From contig NZ_MUXN01000010.1 in assembly GCF_001995215.1 (NCBI RefSeq), positions 62,001 to 126,000 on the forward strand: a stretch of DNA of 64,000 nucleotides. The letters run 5' to 3'. Shown here in pieces: positions 1 to 7,885 of the stretch. Within the stretch, counting starts at the first letter, position 1. Every line of letters starts with the position of its first letter. The translations under genes and the position numbers were made by a program. This DNA comes from Amycolatopsis azurea DSM 43854 (lineage in GTDB: Bacteria; Actinomycetota; Actinomycetes; Mycobacteriales; Pseudonocardiaceae). The notes under the pieces were generated by a model. It made no database searches. It saw only the letters and a list, made by a program, of their open reading frames with translations, and was not told the DNA's origin.

Positions 1-136
1 CCGGCTGCTGCGGCGGGATTCCCGGTCCCGCCGCGAACGAACTGCCCATCGCGACATAACGAGCTGATTCGTCGGCTTGGGCGGGTGGAGCGATCAGAAG
101 GGCGAGCGTGACCGCGACGAGTGTTCGCTTGAGCAT
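1..136 (-). CDS. Secreted SGNH/GDSL-type hydrolase, N-terminus only
   Basis: The gene runs off the left edge of the window; only about 45 residues are present. Translation from ATG at 136 gives MLKRT, a hydrophobic core, then a likely signal-peptidase site after PAQA. Next comes YVAMGSSFAAGPGIP, the block I motif of actinobacterial secreted SGNH hydrolases, where the Ser in GSSFAAG is the expected nucleophile (usually GDS; here GSS). The role is probably extracellular ester or lipid hydrolysis. It lies 10 bases downstream of the stop of the malonate operon on the same strand and could be co-transcribed. The family call rests on the signal peptide and this one motif. Confidence 0.7.
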   Translation of the reverse strand, partial: MLKRTLVAVTLALLIAPPAQADESARYVAMGSSFAAGPGIPPQQP

Positions 137-146
137 TTCGAACCCC

Positions 147-1403
147 TTATCTCACGAAGGAAACCGGTTCCGATCCCGCGATGCCGTCGATGGCACCGAG
201 GCCCAGCAGATCTTCGGGGCGTGGCTTCAGCTTTCCGGCGAGAGCGGGGATCCCTCCGGGCCCCCGCTTGAGGATCCTGGCCGCCAGTTCCGGGGCGATC
301 ACGGAGAAACAGGCGTCGGGGGTGAGCCAGATCCGGTCCGCCGAACAGAACGCGAGCGCGCCGCCCGAACCTCCTTCCCCGATCACCAGCGTCGTGATCG
401 GCACGCCCGCGGCCGCGACCGTGCCGAACAGTTCGGCGATGGCGTTTCCGGCCCCGGCCGTCTCCGCGGCCGGATCGGCGGCCGCGCCCGGGGTGTCGAC
501 GAGTGTCAGCACCGGCAGTCCCAGCCGATCGGCGAGGCGGATCAGGCGGGTCGCCGTCCGGAAACCGCCTGGTGTGGTGGCGGTCCCGGACTGCGCCGCG
601 TAGGCGACAGACCGCCCGGCACGGTTCCCGATTCCACAAAGGACACCATCGTCGGTACCGCCCCGGAGGCTGGCACGGGTGTCGAAGTAATCGTCGAGAT
701 AGGCGCCCGCGCGAGGCCGGTCCGCCGACCGGGCGCGCTGGACCGCGTGCCAGCCGTCCCGCGCGGAGTCGAGCGCGCCGAGAGCCCTGGGCAGATCCGC
801 CGGGCGGTTCCGGGCGCCGCCGGTCAGGAGACCGAGCCACGCCTCCAGCCGTTCGTCGAGCACGTCCTCGGTCACCAGCTCGTCGACATATCCGGCCGCG
901 TACTGGTTTTCCGCCGTGTACGCGGGATCGTCGGCGTACCGCTCCTCCCGCACCCGGCGCCCGGCGAACCCCACCTGGGCGCCGGGAACGGCGAGCACGA
1001 CGTCGGCGTCCGCGCCGAGGGACGCCCACACGCCGCCGGTCGTGGGATGCCGCGCGACGGCGATGTGCGGCAGCCCTTCTTCGCGCAGCAGCGCCAAACC
1101 TCGGGCGATCCGCTGAAGTTGTCGCAGGGCGGGAACACCCTCCTGCATCCGGGTCCCGCCCGTGGACAGCAACGAGACGACGGGCAAGCGGAGCTTGCGG
1201 GCCTGATCGAGTGCCTCCCCGATCAGGGCGCCGGTCCCGGTGCCGACCGAGCCGCCGAGGAAGCCGAACTCGAACCGGATCACCACGGCCTCGTGGACGC
1301 CGAACTTCGCGCGTTCGCAGACGACCGCCTCGTCCGTGCCCGCGCGTTCCCTCGCTCCCGCCAGGGAGGCGGTGTAACCGTCCCAGCCGAGCGGGTCAGC
1401 CAT
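147..1403 (-). CDS. Fused beta/alpha carboxyltransferase-like protein; candidate malonyl-CoA decarboxylase
   Basis: 418 residues with two crotonase-fold halves. The N-terminal half resembles AccD (STGGTRMQEGV near residue 80). The C-terminal half resembles AccA (LVDTPGAAADPAAE, then GEGGSGGALAF), as in acyl-CoA carboxylase carboxyltransferases and the MdcD/MdcE malonate decarboxylase subunits. Its ATG overlaps the matB stop by 8 bases (ATGGCTGA), so translation is probably coupled. No biotin carboxylase or biotin carrier gene is nearby. After MatC uptake and MatB activation, a biotin-independent decarboxylation of malonyl-CoA to acetyl-CoA would complete the pathway in place of MatA; this is inference. 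It could alternatively be a general acyl-CoA carboxylase subunit. Confidence 0.8.
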   Translation of the reverse strand: MADPLGWDGYTASLAGARERAGTDEAVVCERAKFGVHEAVVIRFEFGFLGGSVGTGTGALIGEALDQARKLRLPVVSLLSTGGTRMQEGVPALRQLQRIARGLALLREEGLPHIAVARHPTTGGVWASLGADADVVLAVPGAQVGFAGRRVREERYADDPAYTAENQYAAGYVDELVTEDVLDERLEAWLGLLTGGARNRPADLPRALGALDSARDGWHAVQRARSADRPRAGAYLDDYFDTRASLRGGTDDGVLCGIGNRAGRSVAYAAQSGTATTPGGFRTATRLIRLADRLGLPVLTLVDTPGAAADPAAETAGAGNAIAELFGTVAAAGVPITTLVIGEGGSGGALAFCSADRIWLTPDACFSVIAPELAARILKRGPGGIPALAGKLKPRPEDLLGLGAIDGIAGSEPVSFVR

Positions 1404-2811
1404 GGAGCGCCCGCTTGAGGACCTTGCCCATCTCGTTGCGGGGCAAAGCTTCCAGATAGTGGACCACCCGCGGCCGCTTGTGCGGCGACAGTAATCCGGC
1501 GACGTGGTCGGCGAGTTCGTCCGCCGTCGGCTTGACCTCGGCTGGGACGATCCAGGCGACGATGCGCTCGCCGAGGTCGTCGTCCGGCTCCCCGGTGACG
1601 GCCGCCTCGGCCACCCCGGGGTGCTCCAGGAGCGCGTTCTCGATCTCGCCCGCGCCGATCTTGTAGCCGCCGCTCTTGATCAGGTCGGTGGCCCGGCGGC
1701 CCACGATCCGCACGTAACCGTCGGCGTCGCGGACCGCCATGTCGCCGGTCCGGAACCAGCCGTCGCGCAGGGCGGCTTCCGTGGCGTCCGGCCGGTTCAG
1801 GTAGCCGAGGAACAGGTTCGGGCCGCGGACCTCGATCTCCCCCACCGAGTCCTCGGCCAGGGGCTCTCCGGCGTCGTCGACCAGCCGCAGTTCGACGCCG
1901 GGCACCGGCGGGCCGACCGCGCCGGGCCGCCGGTCCCCCGTGGCGCGGACACCGCAGTTCATCAGCGTCTCGGTCATGCCGTAGCGCTCGACGACCTGCT
2001 GCCCGGTCGCGGCGGAGATCCGCTGGTGATCGGTCGCGGGCAGCGCCGCGGATCCCGAAACGAGCAGCCGCGCCGCGCCCACCCCGGCGGCCAGCGCGGG
2101 ATCGGCCTCGCAGTCGGCCGCCAGCCGGTGGTACATCGTCGGGACGCCGAAGAGCATCGTGCCCTCCCCGGCGAGTTCCTTCGCGGCCGCTTCGCTGGAG
2201 AACCGCCCGAGGTGGTGCAGTGAACCGCCCCGCCGCAGCGGGCCGACCACGCCCAGGATCAGGCCGTGCACGTGGAAGAGCGGCAGTGCGTGGACGAGGA
2301 CGTCGGCGTCGGTCCAGCCCCAGATCTCCGCGAGCGCGTCGAGGTTCGACGCGACCGCGCGACGCGGGAGCAGGACACCCTTGGGCGGCCCGGTGGTCCC
2401 GGAGGTGTAGACGACGAAAGCCGGGGTCTCCGGATCCGGTTCTTCTCCGGGCCACGGTGTGCCTGAGGCGTCAAGAACGATGTCACCCCGCGACACCGCC
2501 CCGAGTTCCGCCGGCAGCGCCGCGTCCGGTTCGGCCAGCACCAGATCGGGCGCGCTGTCGGCGACGATATGCGCCAGTTCGCGCGATCCGGCCTTGGGGT
2601 TGATCGGCACCACCGGGACACCGGCGGACAGCGCGGCGACGATCGCGACGCACGTCCGCAGCGTCGGCGTCGCCCACACCGCGACCCGTGTCCGGCCCGC
2701 CAGCCCGGCGGCGATCGGGCCTGTGACGGACGCGAGTTCGCCGTAGGTCAGGGATTCGGCGCCGAACCGCAGGGCGACGCGGTCGTTTCCGGCAGTCAGT
2801 CCGGGCAGCAT
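1396..2811 (-). CDS. matB: Malonyl-CoA synthetase (AMP-dependent acyl-CoA ligase)
   Basis: 471 residues starting MLPGLTAGNDRVALR at ATG 2811, preceded by a strong AGGAGGAG Shine-Dalgarno. It has the adenylate-forming P-loop YTSGTTGPPKG, the ERYGMTE motif, the GWFRTGDM hinge region and a C-terminal Lys in GKVLKRAL that would be the catalytic lysine. Malonyl-CoA synthetases (ATP + malonate + CoA) are close to this length and lack long N-terminal extensions. It sits between matC and the fused carboxyltransferase in one operon, which supports malonate as substrate. Specificity for methylmalonate or another short diacid cannot be excluded from sequence. Confidence 0.85.
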   Translation of the reverse strand: MLPGLTAGNDRVALRFGAESLTYGELASVTGPIAAGLAGRTRVAVWATPTLRTCVAIVAALSAGVPVVPINPKAGSRELAHIVADSAPDLVLAEPDAALPAELGAVSRGDIVLDASGTPWPGEEPDPETPAFVVYTSGTTGPPKGVLLPRRAVASNLDALAEIWGWTDADVLVHALPLFHVHGLILGVVGPLRRGGSLHHLGRFSSEAAAKELAGEGTMLFGVPTMYHRLAADCEADPALAAGVGAARLLVSGSAALPATDHQRISAATGQQVVERYGMTETLMNCGVRATGDRRPGAVGPPVPGVELRLVDDAGEPLAEDSVGEIEVRGPNLFLGYLNRPDATEAALRDGWFRTGDMAVRDADGYVRIVGRRATDLIKSGGYKIGAGEIENALLEHPGVAEAAVTGEPDDDLGERIVAWIVPAEVKPTADELADHVAGLLSPHKRPRVVHYLEALPRNEMGKVLKRALHG

Positions 2812-2822
2812 GGATCTCCTCC

Positions 2823-4100
2823 TCAGCCCCAGTTGGGCACGACGAACACGAGCCAGGCGATCAGCGGCACGACGGCCACCACGAGCGCCCCGTAGACGAG
2901 AAGCTGTTTGAAGAACTTGTCGCGGTCGACGTCCTTCGCGTTGGCGAGGACGAGCGCGCCGTTGGTGGAGAACGGGCTGACGTCCACCATCGTCGCCGAG
3001 ACCGCGAGCGCGGCGATCATGCCGACCGGGCCGATCGTGCCCTGCGCCAGGAACGGCACGGCGAGCGGGATGAGCGCGCCCATCAGGCCGACCGAGGACG
3101 CGAAGGCGGACACGACGCCGCCGATGTAGCAGAGCAGAAGTGCCGCGAGCGGGGGGATCCCCACGGTGGTGACGGCGTTGCCGACGTAGTCGATGGTGCC
3201 GATCTCCTTCAGCACGGCCACGTAGGTCAGCACACCGCAGATCAGCAGGACGGTCGGCCAGGTGATCTCGGAGACGGCGGACCGGCTGGTCTTCGGCCAC
3301 GCGACGCTCAGCAGGACGGCGACGGTGATCGCGGTCAGGCCCGGGTCGAGGTCGAACACCAGGGTGCCGACGACGAGCGCGACCAGGCCGGTCAGCGTCA
3401 CGATCTTGGGCCCGTCCAAGGGAATGCGCTGCTCGTGCGGCAACGGTTCCTCGTCGGTCTCCGCACCGGCGGCGCCCGCCGTGACGAGCTGGCGGCGCCG
3501 CAGTTTGGTGCCGCCGAGGACGACGAAGAGGACGCCCGCGATGGCGAGGTTCATGCCCAGGCTCGCGAAGAACAGCGTCACGGGGCTGCCCGCGATGTGG
3601 TTGCGCTCGACGATCCCGTTGACGATCGAGCCGTAGACGCTGATCGGCGAGAATCCGCCGCCCTGCGCTCCGTGCACCACCATCGCGCCCATGAGCAGCG
3701 GGCTGATCTGGTAGCGGGCGGCGAATCCGAGGGCGATCGGCGCGACGATCGCGCAGGCCGCCGGGCTCACCGCGCCGATCGCGGTCAGCGCGCCGGTGAC
3801 CACGAACATCACCCACGGGATGAGCGCGATCCGGCCGCCGACCAGCCGGACGGCCGCGGCCACCAGCCAGTCGGTGGTGCCGTTGGCCCTGGCGATGGCG
3901 AACAGGTAGGTGACCCCCACCAGCACGACGAAGATGTCGCCGGGGAAGCCGGCGAAGATGCCGTCGGTGTCCAGGCCACCGGCGAGGGTGCCGACGAGGA
4001 ACGCGCCGGCGAAGGCGAGCGCCCCCATGTTGATCGAGCGGGTCGTGGCGAGGGCGAAGATCACCACGAGGACGAGGATCGAGATCAGCTGGGCGGACAT
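2823..4100 (-). CDS. matC: Malonate/dicarboxylate transporter, MatC family
   Basis: 425 residues, about 10-12 membrane segments, starting MSAQLISILVLVVIFALATTR, which matches the N-terminal region of MatC-type carriers (ArsB/NhaD-like ion transporter superfamily). It contains the conserved GAQGGGFSPISVYG and a second similar re-entrant block, SATMVDVSPFSTNGALVLANA. A charged cytoplasmic loop (ETDEEPLPHEQR) divides the two halves. It is the first gene of the mat operon; 11 bases separate it from matB. The control region is shared with the divergent GntR gene and holds two palindromes. Predicted role: inward transport of malonate across the cytoplasmic membrane. Confidence 0.85.
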   Translation of the reverse strand: MSAQLISILVLVVIFALATTRSINMGALAFAGAFLVGTLAGGLDTDGIFAGFPGDIFVVLVGVTYLFAIARANGTTDWLVAAAVRLVGGRIALIPWVMFVVTGALTAIGAVSPAACAIVAPIALGFAARYQISPLLMGAMVVHGAQGGGFSPISVYGSIVNGIVERNHIAGSPVTLFFASLGMNLAIAGVLFVVLGGTKLRRRQLVTAGAAGAETDEEPLPHEQRIPLDGPKIVTLTGLVALVVGTLVFDLDPGLTAITVAVLLSVAWPKTSRSAVSEITWPTVLLICGVLTYVAVLKEIGTIDYVGNAVTTVGIPPLAALLLCYIGGVVSAFASSVGLMGALIPLAVPFLAQGTIGPVGMIAALAVSATMVDVSPFSTNGALVLANAKDVDRDKFFKQLLVYGALVVAVVPLIAWLVFVVPNWG

Positions 4101-4161
4101 GACCGTCCTCCTTGACGGCGGGTCCCTGGCCCCCGTGGGCGATCCGGTGGCTCAGTGGACT

Positions 4162-4176
4162 AGTGGCTGAGCCACT
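4162..4176. promoter_or_regulatory. Palindromic operator 1 of mat locus
   Basis: AGTGGCTGAGCCACT is a perfect odd palindrome (7-bp arms around a central G) between the divergent matC and GntR genes. It is the likely GntR binding site; half of it recurs at 4147-4156 (GTGGCTCAGT). Confidence 0.65.
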
Positions 4177-4217
4177 TTCCCTGTGACGGCGACCACCTGT
4201 CAACCCATGAGTGGTAA

Positions 4218-4232
4218 ATTGGCTGAGCCACT
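4218..4232. promoter_or_regulatory. Palindromic operator 2 of mat locus
   Basis: ATTGGCTGAGCCACT repeats the core TGGCTGAGCCA of operator 1 with one arm base changed. Centres are 56 bp apart, roughly five helical turns, so two dimers could act on the same DNA face. It lies just upstream of the GntR start. Confidence 0.65.
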
Positions 4233-4258
4233 TGTCCAGTGTCAGCGAAGGGGATCGC

Positions 4259-4963
4259 GTGCCGGAGGCGTTGAGCCGGTTGAACCGGGCGAAGCTCTAC
4301 GAGCAGGTCGTCGAGCGGATCAAGGCGCACGTCGAAGAGTCCGGCCTGCACGCGGGCGACAAGCTCCCGAGCGAACGCGATCTCGCCGAGCGGCTCGGGG
4401 TCAGCCGCGCGTCGATCAAGCAGGCGATCGTCGTGCTGGAGGTCCAGGGGCTGCTCGAATCCCGTCATGGCGGGGGCACCTACCTGCGCAACGACCACCT
4501 CGACGTCGAACCGGTCGACGAACTCGTGGCCCGCCGCCGCCGGCTTCCGGAAGTACTCGAAGCCCGCGAGGCGATGGAGACCAAGCTCGCGGAACTGGCC
4601 GCGCTGCGCCGATCCGACGCCGATCTCACCGCGATCGACGCCGCGCTCGCGTACATGGCGGGCGAGATCGCCGACGGCGGGCACGGCGCCGAAGGTGACC
4701 GCCGGTTCCACGAAGCGATCACCGCCGCCGCGAACAACAGCCTCCTCGCCGAGTTCATGCGCTCGATCGACGCCCAGATCGCGGAAAGCCGCACCGAATC
4801 GCTGCGGCAGCCCGGACGGCCGTCCCGATCGCTGGGCCAGCACCAGAAGATCGCCGACGCCATCCGCGACGGCGATCCGAAAGCGGCCGCGAACGCGATG
4901 CGACGGCATGTCCAGACCGTCAGCAAGGTCCGGCTGCTGACCTGGGACCCGCAGGAGGACTAA
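4259..4963 (+). CDS. GntR/FadR-family regulator of the malonate operon
   Basis: 234 residues from GTG 4259, chosen because AAGGGG lies 5 bases upstream; an in-frame start at 4211 would cover operator 2 and has no ribosome site. Winged helix: KLPSERDLAERLGVSRASIKQAIVVLE, then GGGTYL. The C-terminal domain is all-helical FCD type (EVLEAREAMETKLAELAA, HEAITAAANNS, RRHVQTVSK), with His/Asp residues that in FadR-subfamily proteins bind a metal and a small acid. It is divergent from matC and flanks the two palindromes, so it is probably the malonate-responsive repressor (MatR-like). Its stop overlaps the convergent aminotransferase stop by 4 bases. Confidence 0.85.
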   Translation: MPEALSRLNRAKLYEQVVERIKAHVEESGLHAGDKLPSERDLAERLGVSRASIKQAIVVLEVQGLLESRHGGGTYLRNDHLDVEPVDELVARRRRLPEVLEAREAMETKLAELAALRRSDADLTAIDAALAYMAGEIADGGHGAEGDRRFHEAITAAANNSLLAEFMRSIDAQIAESRTESLRQPGRPSRSLGQHQKIADAIRDGDPKAAANAMRRHVQTVSKVRLLTWDPQED

Positions 4964-6132
4964 AGGGCCTTCCCGAGCCGCCGCAGTCCTTCGGCGATCT
5001 TCTCCGGCGCGTGCGTGGCGAAGGAGAGCCGCAGCGCCGACCGGTCCGGCTCCCCCACCTGGAACGCCGAGCCGGGCACGAAGGCGACGTCATGGCGCAA
5101 CGCCTCGGGAAGCAACCGGTCCGTGTCCGCGCCGCCGGGAAGGGTGACCCAGACGAACATCCCGCCGTCCGGATCGGTCCAAGTCGTGCCTGGCGGCGTG
5201 ATCGCGGGCAGTTCGGCCAGCATCGCGTCCCGGCGCACGCGGTAGGTCGCGCACAGTGTCCGCACGTGCGCGTCGAGATCCGCGGCGGCCAGATACTCGG
5301 CCGCGGCCGCCTGGTCGACCGTCGAGGTGTGCAAGTCGTTGGCCTGCTTGAGGATCGCGACGCGGCGCAGGAGTTCGCTCGGCGCGCGAAGCCAGCCCAG
5401 CCGCATGCCCGGGGCGATCACCTTCGAGAAGCTGCCCAGATAGATGGCGCGGCCGGCGAGTTCCGGACGGGCGGACATCGGTTCTTCGCGTTCCCCGCGA
5501 TACCGCAGCTCGTGATACGGATCGTCCTCCACGAGCCAGAACCCGTGACGTGCGATCACTTCCGCGAGCGTACGACGTCGCCCGGGGCTGATCGTGCGGC
5601 CGGACGGATTCGAGAACGTCGGGACGAGATACAGCAGCGCGGGTCGTTCCCTGGCCGCGATCTCTTCCAGCGCGACCGGGTCGATCCCTTCCGCGTCACC
5701 GGGAACGGGCACGATCCGCGCCTCGGCGAGCTGGAAGCACTGCAACGCGGACAAATACACCGGCTCCTCCACCAGCACGGTGGCGCCGGGATCGAGCAAC
5801 GCGGTGCTCAGCAGCTGCAAACCCTGCTGTGACCCCGTGGTGACCAGCAGATCGTCCACAGTGGTCGGAAGACCGCGATCGGACAACCGCTCCGCGAGCA
5901 GCTCACGCAGTCGCGGATTCCCTTCGGTGGGCGAGTATTGCAGCGCGCGACGGCCGGACTCGCCGTCGAGCGCGCGGTCGAAGGCGGCGCGGAGGCCGTC
6001 CACATCGAACAGTTCCGGCGCGGGCATACCACCGGCGAAGGAGATCACGCCCGGGCGGGCGGTGAGCGCGAGCAGGTCGCGCACGGGAGAACTGGTGACG
6101 CCGTCCATACGACGGGCAAGAGGAAGAGACAT
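4960..6132 (-). CDS. PLP-dependent class I/II aminotransferase (LysN/MocR-core type)
   Basis: 390 residues from ATG 6132 with GAGGAGC upstream. No N-terminal helix-turn-helix is present, so this is an enzyme and not a MocR regulator. Fold-type I motifs: YSPTEGNPRLRELLAERL, VTTGSQQGL, YLVPTFSNPSGRT, VEDDPYHELRY, and the PLP lysine in GSFSKVIAPGMRLGW. The N-terminal ISFAGGMPAPELFDVD is typical of 2-aminoadipate/valine-type aminotransferases. The amino acid substrate cannot be told from sequence. It appears monocistronic; nothing in the neighbourhood fixes a pathway. Confidence 0.85.
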   Translation of the reverse strand: MSLPLARRMDGVTSSPVRDLLALTARPGVISFAGGMPAPELFDVDGLRAAFDRALDGESGRRALQYSPTEGNPRLRELLAERLSDRGLPTTVDDLLVTTGSQQGLQLLSTALLDPGATVLVEEPVYLSALQCFQLAEARIVPVPGDAEGIDPVALEEIAARERPALLYLVPTFSNPSGRTISPGRRRTLAEVIARHGFWLVEDDPYHELRYRGEREEPMSARPELAGRAIYLGSFSKVIAPGMRLGWLRAPSELLRRVAILKQANDLHTSTVDQAAAAEYLAAADLDAHVRTLCATYRVRRDAMLAELPAITPPGTTWTDPDGGMFVWVTLPGGADTDRLLPEALRHDVAFVPGSAFQVGEPDRSALRLSFATHAPEKIAEGLRRLGKAL

Positions 6133-6231
6133 GGAAGCTCCTCGGGAGAAACGTGCGGCCCCAGTGCAGCAGCCGGGGATCTTCCCGTGCGAGCAAGCAA
6201 CTACCGCCACGATAGCAGTTCGCGCCTGCCC

Positions 6232-6237
6232 TAGGCT
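6232..6237 (+). promoter_or_regulatory. Putative -10 (TAGGCT), leaderless
   Basis: TAGGCT ends 6 bases before GTG 6244 and no Shine-Dalgarno is present, so the transcript probably starts at the start codon. Confidence 0.4.
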
Positions 6238-6243
6238 GGTGTC

Positions 6244-6594
6244 GTGCCTCTCGTGGAAATCACCTACTCCCCCGAACTTTCCGAAGCCAAGCTGCGCGAG
6301 CTGGGTTCGGTCCTGCCGCATCTCGTGTCCGTCGCGGTGGAATGCCCCGAGGAGCCCTACGACGGCGACCTTCAACCAGGCGACGTCGAGCTGCGCTTCC
6401 GGCAGCCGGGACCGTTCGACCGCTTCGGGCTGGACCTGCTGGTCGAGGTCCGGTCGAAGTGGTTCCCGAGCCGGGCGGACAACCGCCAGGAACGCGTGGA
6501 CCTGCTACGCACGAGCATCGAATCGGCGACCGGGATCGATGACGTCGGCGTGTATCTCTCACTGCCCGTCGCCGCGTGGTCGCAGTCGGACTAA
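6244..6594 (+). CDS. Small tautomerase-like protein
   Basis: 116 residues starting M-P-L-V-E-I-T. A Pro directly after the initiator Met followed by a beta-strand is the hallmark of the tautomerase/MIF superfamily, in which Pro1 is the catalytic base after Met removal. The rest (ELSEAKLRELGSVLPHLVSVAVECPEE ...) fits one beta-alpha-beta unit, but it lacks a close match to a named subfamily, so the enzymatic role is inference. Leaderless start. The stop overlaps the convergent alditol oxidase stop by 4 bases. Substrate unknown. Confidence 0.6.
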   Translation: MPLVEITYSPELSEAKLRELGSVLPHLVSVAVECPEEPYDGDLQPGDVELRFRQPGPFDRFGLDLLVEVRSKWFPSRADNRQERVDLLRTSIESATGIDDVGVYLSLPVAAWSQSD

Positions 6595-7814
6595 AGCTCC
6601 CCGAAGACATGGCGCCGCACGAACGGGCTCCGGAACTTCCCGTCCGGATCCAGTTCGTCGGCCAGCGCCCGGAAATCGGCCAGCTTCGGATAGTCCGCGG
6701 CGCGGTGGAAGAGCTTCCCCCAGTGCGGGCGGACCCCGAAGGGCGCCAAGCGTTCTTCCATGACGGGCAGCAGCGCGCGGACGGCGTCTTCGTCCGGCTG
6801 CCAGGTGAAATGCAGCGCCAGCCGGTCACCGCCGTGGAACGGGCTCAGCCACAGTTCGTCCCCCGCGACCGTGCGGATCTCCGAGACGAGCAGCACGGGC
6901 GCGAGCCGGTGCCCGATGCCGCGCAGGGCCTCCATCGCGGCCACCGCGTGCCTGATGGGCACGAAGTACTCGGTCTGGAGTTCGTTCCCGACGCTGGGCG
7001 TGAAGTCCAGGCGGAAATGCGGGATCCGTTCGTGCCACGGCCCCGGGACCCCGAGCTGCCGCGTGCAGTTGTCCGCCGGAATCCCCGCCGCGTGGGCCGG
7101 ATGGCGTGGCGCGTCCGCCGCTTTCGCGCCGAAGAAGTCCGCGCCCGGCTGTCCTGATCCCTTGACCCAGACCTGGTCGATCGTGTCGCGGGCCCAGTTC
7201 GTGAACAGGCTGACGCTGTAGCCCGCGGCCTGGATCTCCTCGAAATGCTCGTACGCCGACTCCCAGGGCAGGCCGTCGAAGACGTCCTGACGGAGTTCGA
7301 AGGACGGCACCAGGTCGAGAGTCAGCCGGGTCACCACGCCCAGCGCGCCGAGACCGACGACCACGCCGTCGTGCCTCTCGTAGGTCCGCAGGTCGCCGTC
7401 CGCGGTGACCAGCTCCAAACCGGAAACGGCCGACGCGAGGCTCTGGTTGCGCCGCCCGGAGCCGTGGGTCGCCGTCGCGACGGTGCCCGCCACCGTGCAA
7501 TGAGGCAGCGACGCGAGGTTGGCCAGCGCGAACCCGGCCTCGTACACCTGGACGGCGACGTCGCCGTACCGCGCGGCCGCCGGCACCGTGACCGTCGCGG
7601 CCTCCGCGTCGAGTTCGGTCTCGACGTCGAGCGCGGACAGATCGAGTTGGACACCACTAGGACAGTCCGCGATGTCGTTGAAGCAATGCCCGCTGCCGAG
7701 CGCCTTGACCGCGCTCGCCCCGGCGACCGCCTCCCGCACCTGCTCGATCGTGCGCGGACGGAGGAGCCGTTCCGCGGTGAAGGTCCGATTGCCCGCCCAG
7801 TTCGTCTCGCGCAC
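6591..7814 (-). CDS. FAD-linked alditol (xylitol/sorbitol) oxidase
   Basis: 407 residues, close to Streptomyces AldO in length. The N-terminal FAD-binding domain has KALGSGHCFNDIAD: His43 matches the histidine that covalently holds FAD in AldO. THGSGRRNQSL and GALGVVTRLTLDLVP follow. In the substrate domain, SEIRTV gives Glu312 and Arg314 and PHWGKLF gives Lys367, matching AldO Glu320, Arg322 and Lys375. The expected reaction oxidises a terminal hydroxyl of an alditol with O2, giving the aldose and H2O2. Start GTG 7814; TAAGCT lies 7 bases upstream without a ribosome site. No sugar-alcohol transporter is adjacent. Confidence 0.85.
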   Translation of the reverse strand: MRETNWAGNRTFTAERLLRPRTIEQVREAVAGASAVKALGSGHCFNDIADCPSGVQLDLSALDVETELDAEAATVTVPAAARYGDVAVQVYEAGFALANLASLPHCTVAGTVATATHGSGRRNQSLASAVSGLELVTADGDLRTYERHDGVVVGLGALGVVTRLTLDLVPSFELRQDVFDGLPWESAYEHFEEIQAAGYSVSLFTNWARDTIDQVWVKGSGQPGADFFGAKAADAPRHPAHAAGIPADNCTRQLGVPGPWHERIPHFRLDFTPSVGNELQTEYFVPIRHAVAAMEALRGIGHRLAPVLLVSEIRTVAGDELWLSPFHGGDRLALHFTWQPDEDAVRALLPVMEERLAPFGVRPHWGKLFHRAADYPKLADFRALADELDPDGKFRSPFVRRHVFGEL

Positions 7815-7821
7815 CAGCCCC

Positions 7822-7827
7822 AGCTTA
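7822..7827 (-). promoter_or_regulatory. Putative -10 (TAAGCT), leaderless
   Basis: On the minus strand TAAGCT is followed by 7 bases and then GTG 7814 of the alditol oxidase; no Shine-Dalgarno is visible. Confidence 0.4.
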
Positions 7828-7885
7828 GATTGCCGAAGTCGGCTTCACACGGAGGAGGATTCCCCTGACGGGCATTCCCGGCGAG

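Noticed and set aside
3435..4115. Long open frame opposite matC rich in Asp, Glu, Arg and His
   Set aside because: Low-complexity composition without domain motifs; it is the antisense shadow of a high-GC gene, as are many other long frames here such as 7331-9553, 22168-24321 and 35680-37395.
4960..6375. MocR-type regulator for the aminotransferase
   Set aside because: The upstream in-frame extension (to 6375) has no winged-helix motif; the enzyme starts at 6132 with a good ribosome site.
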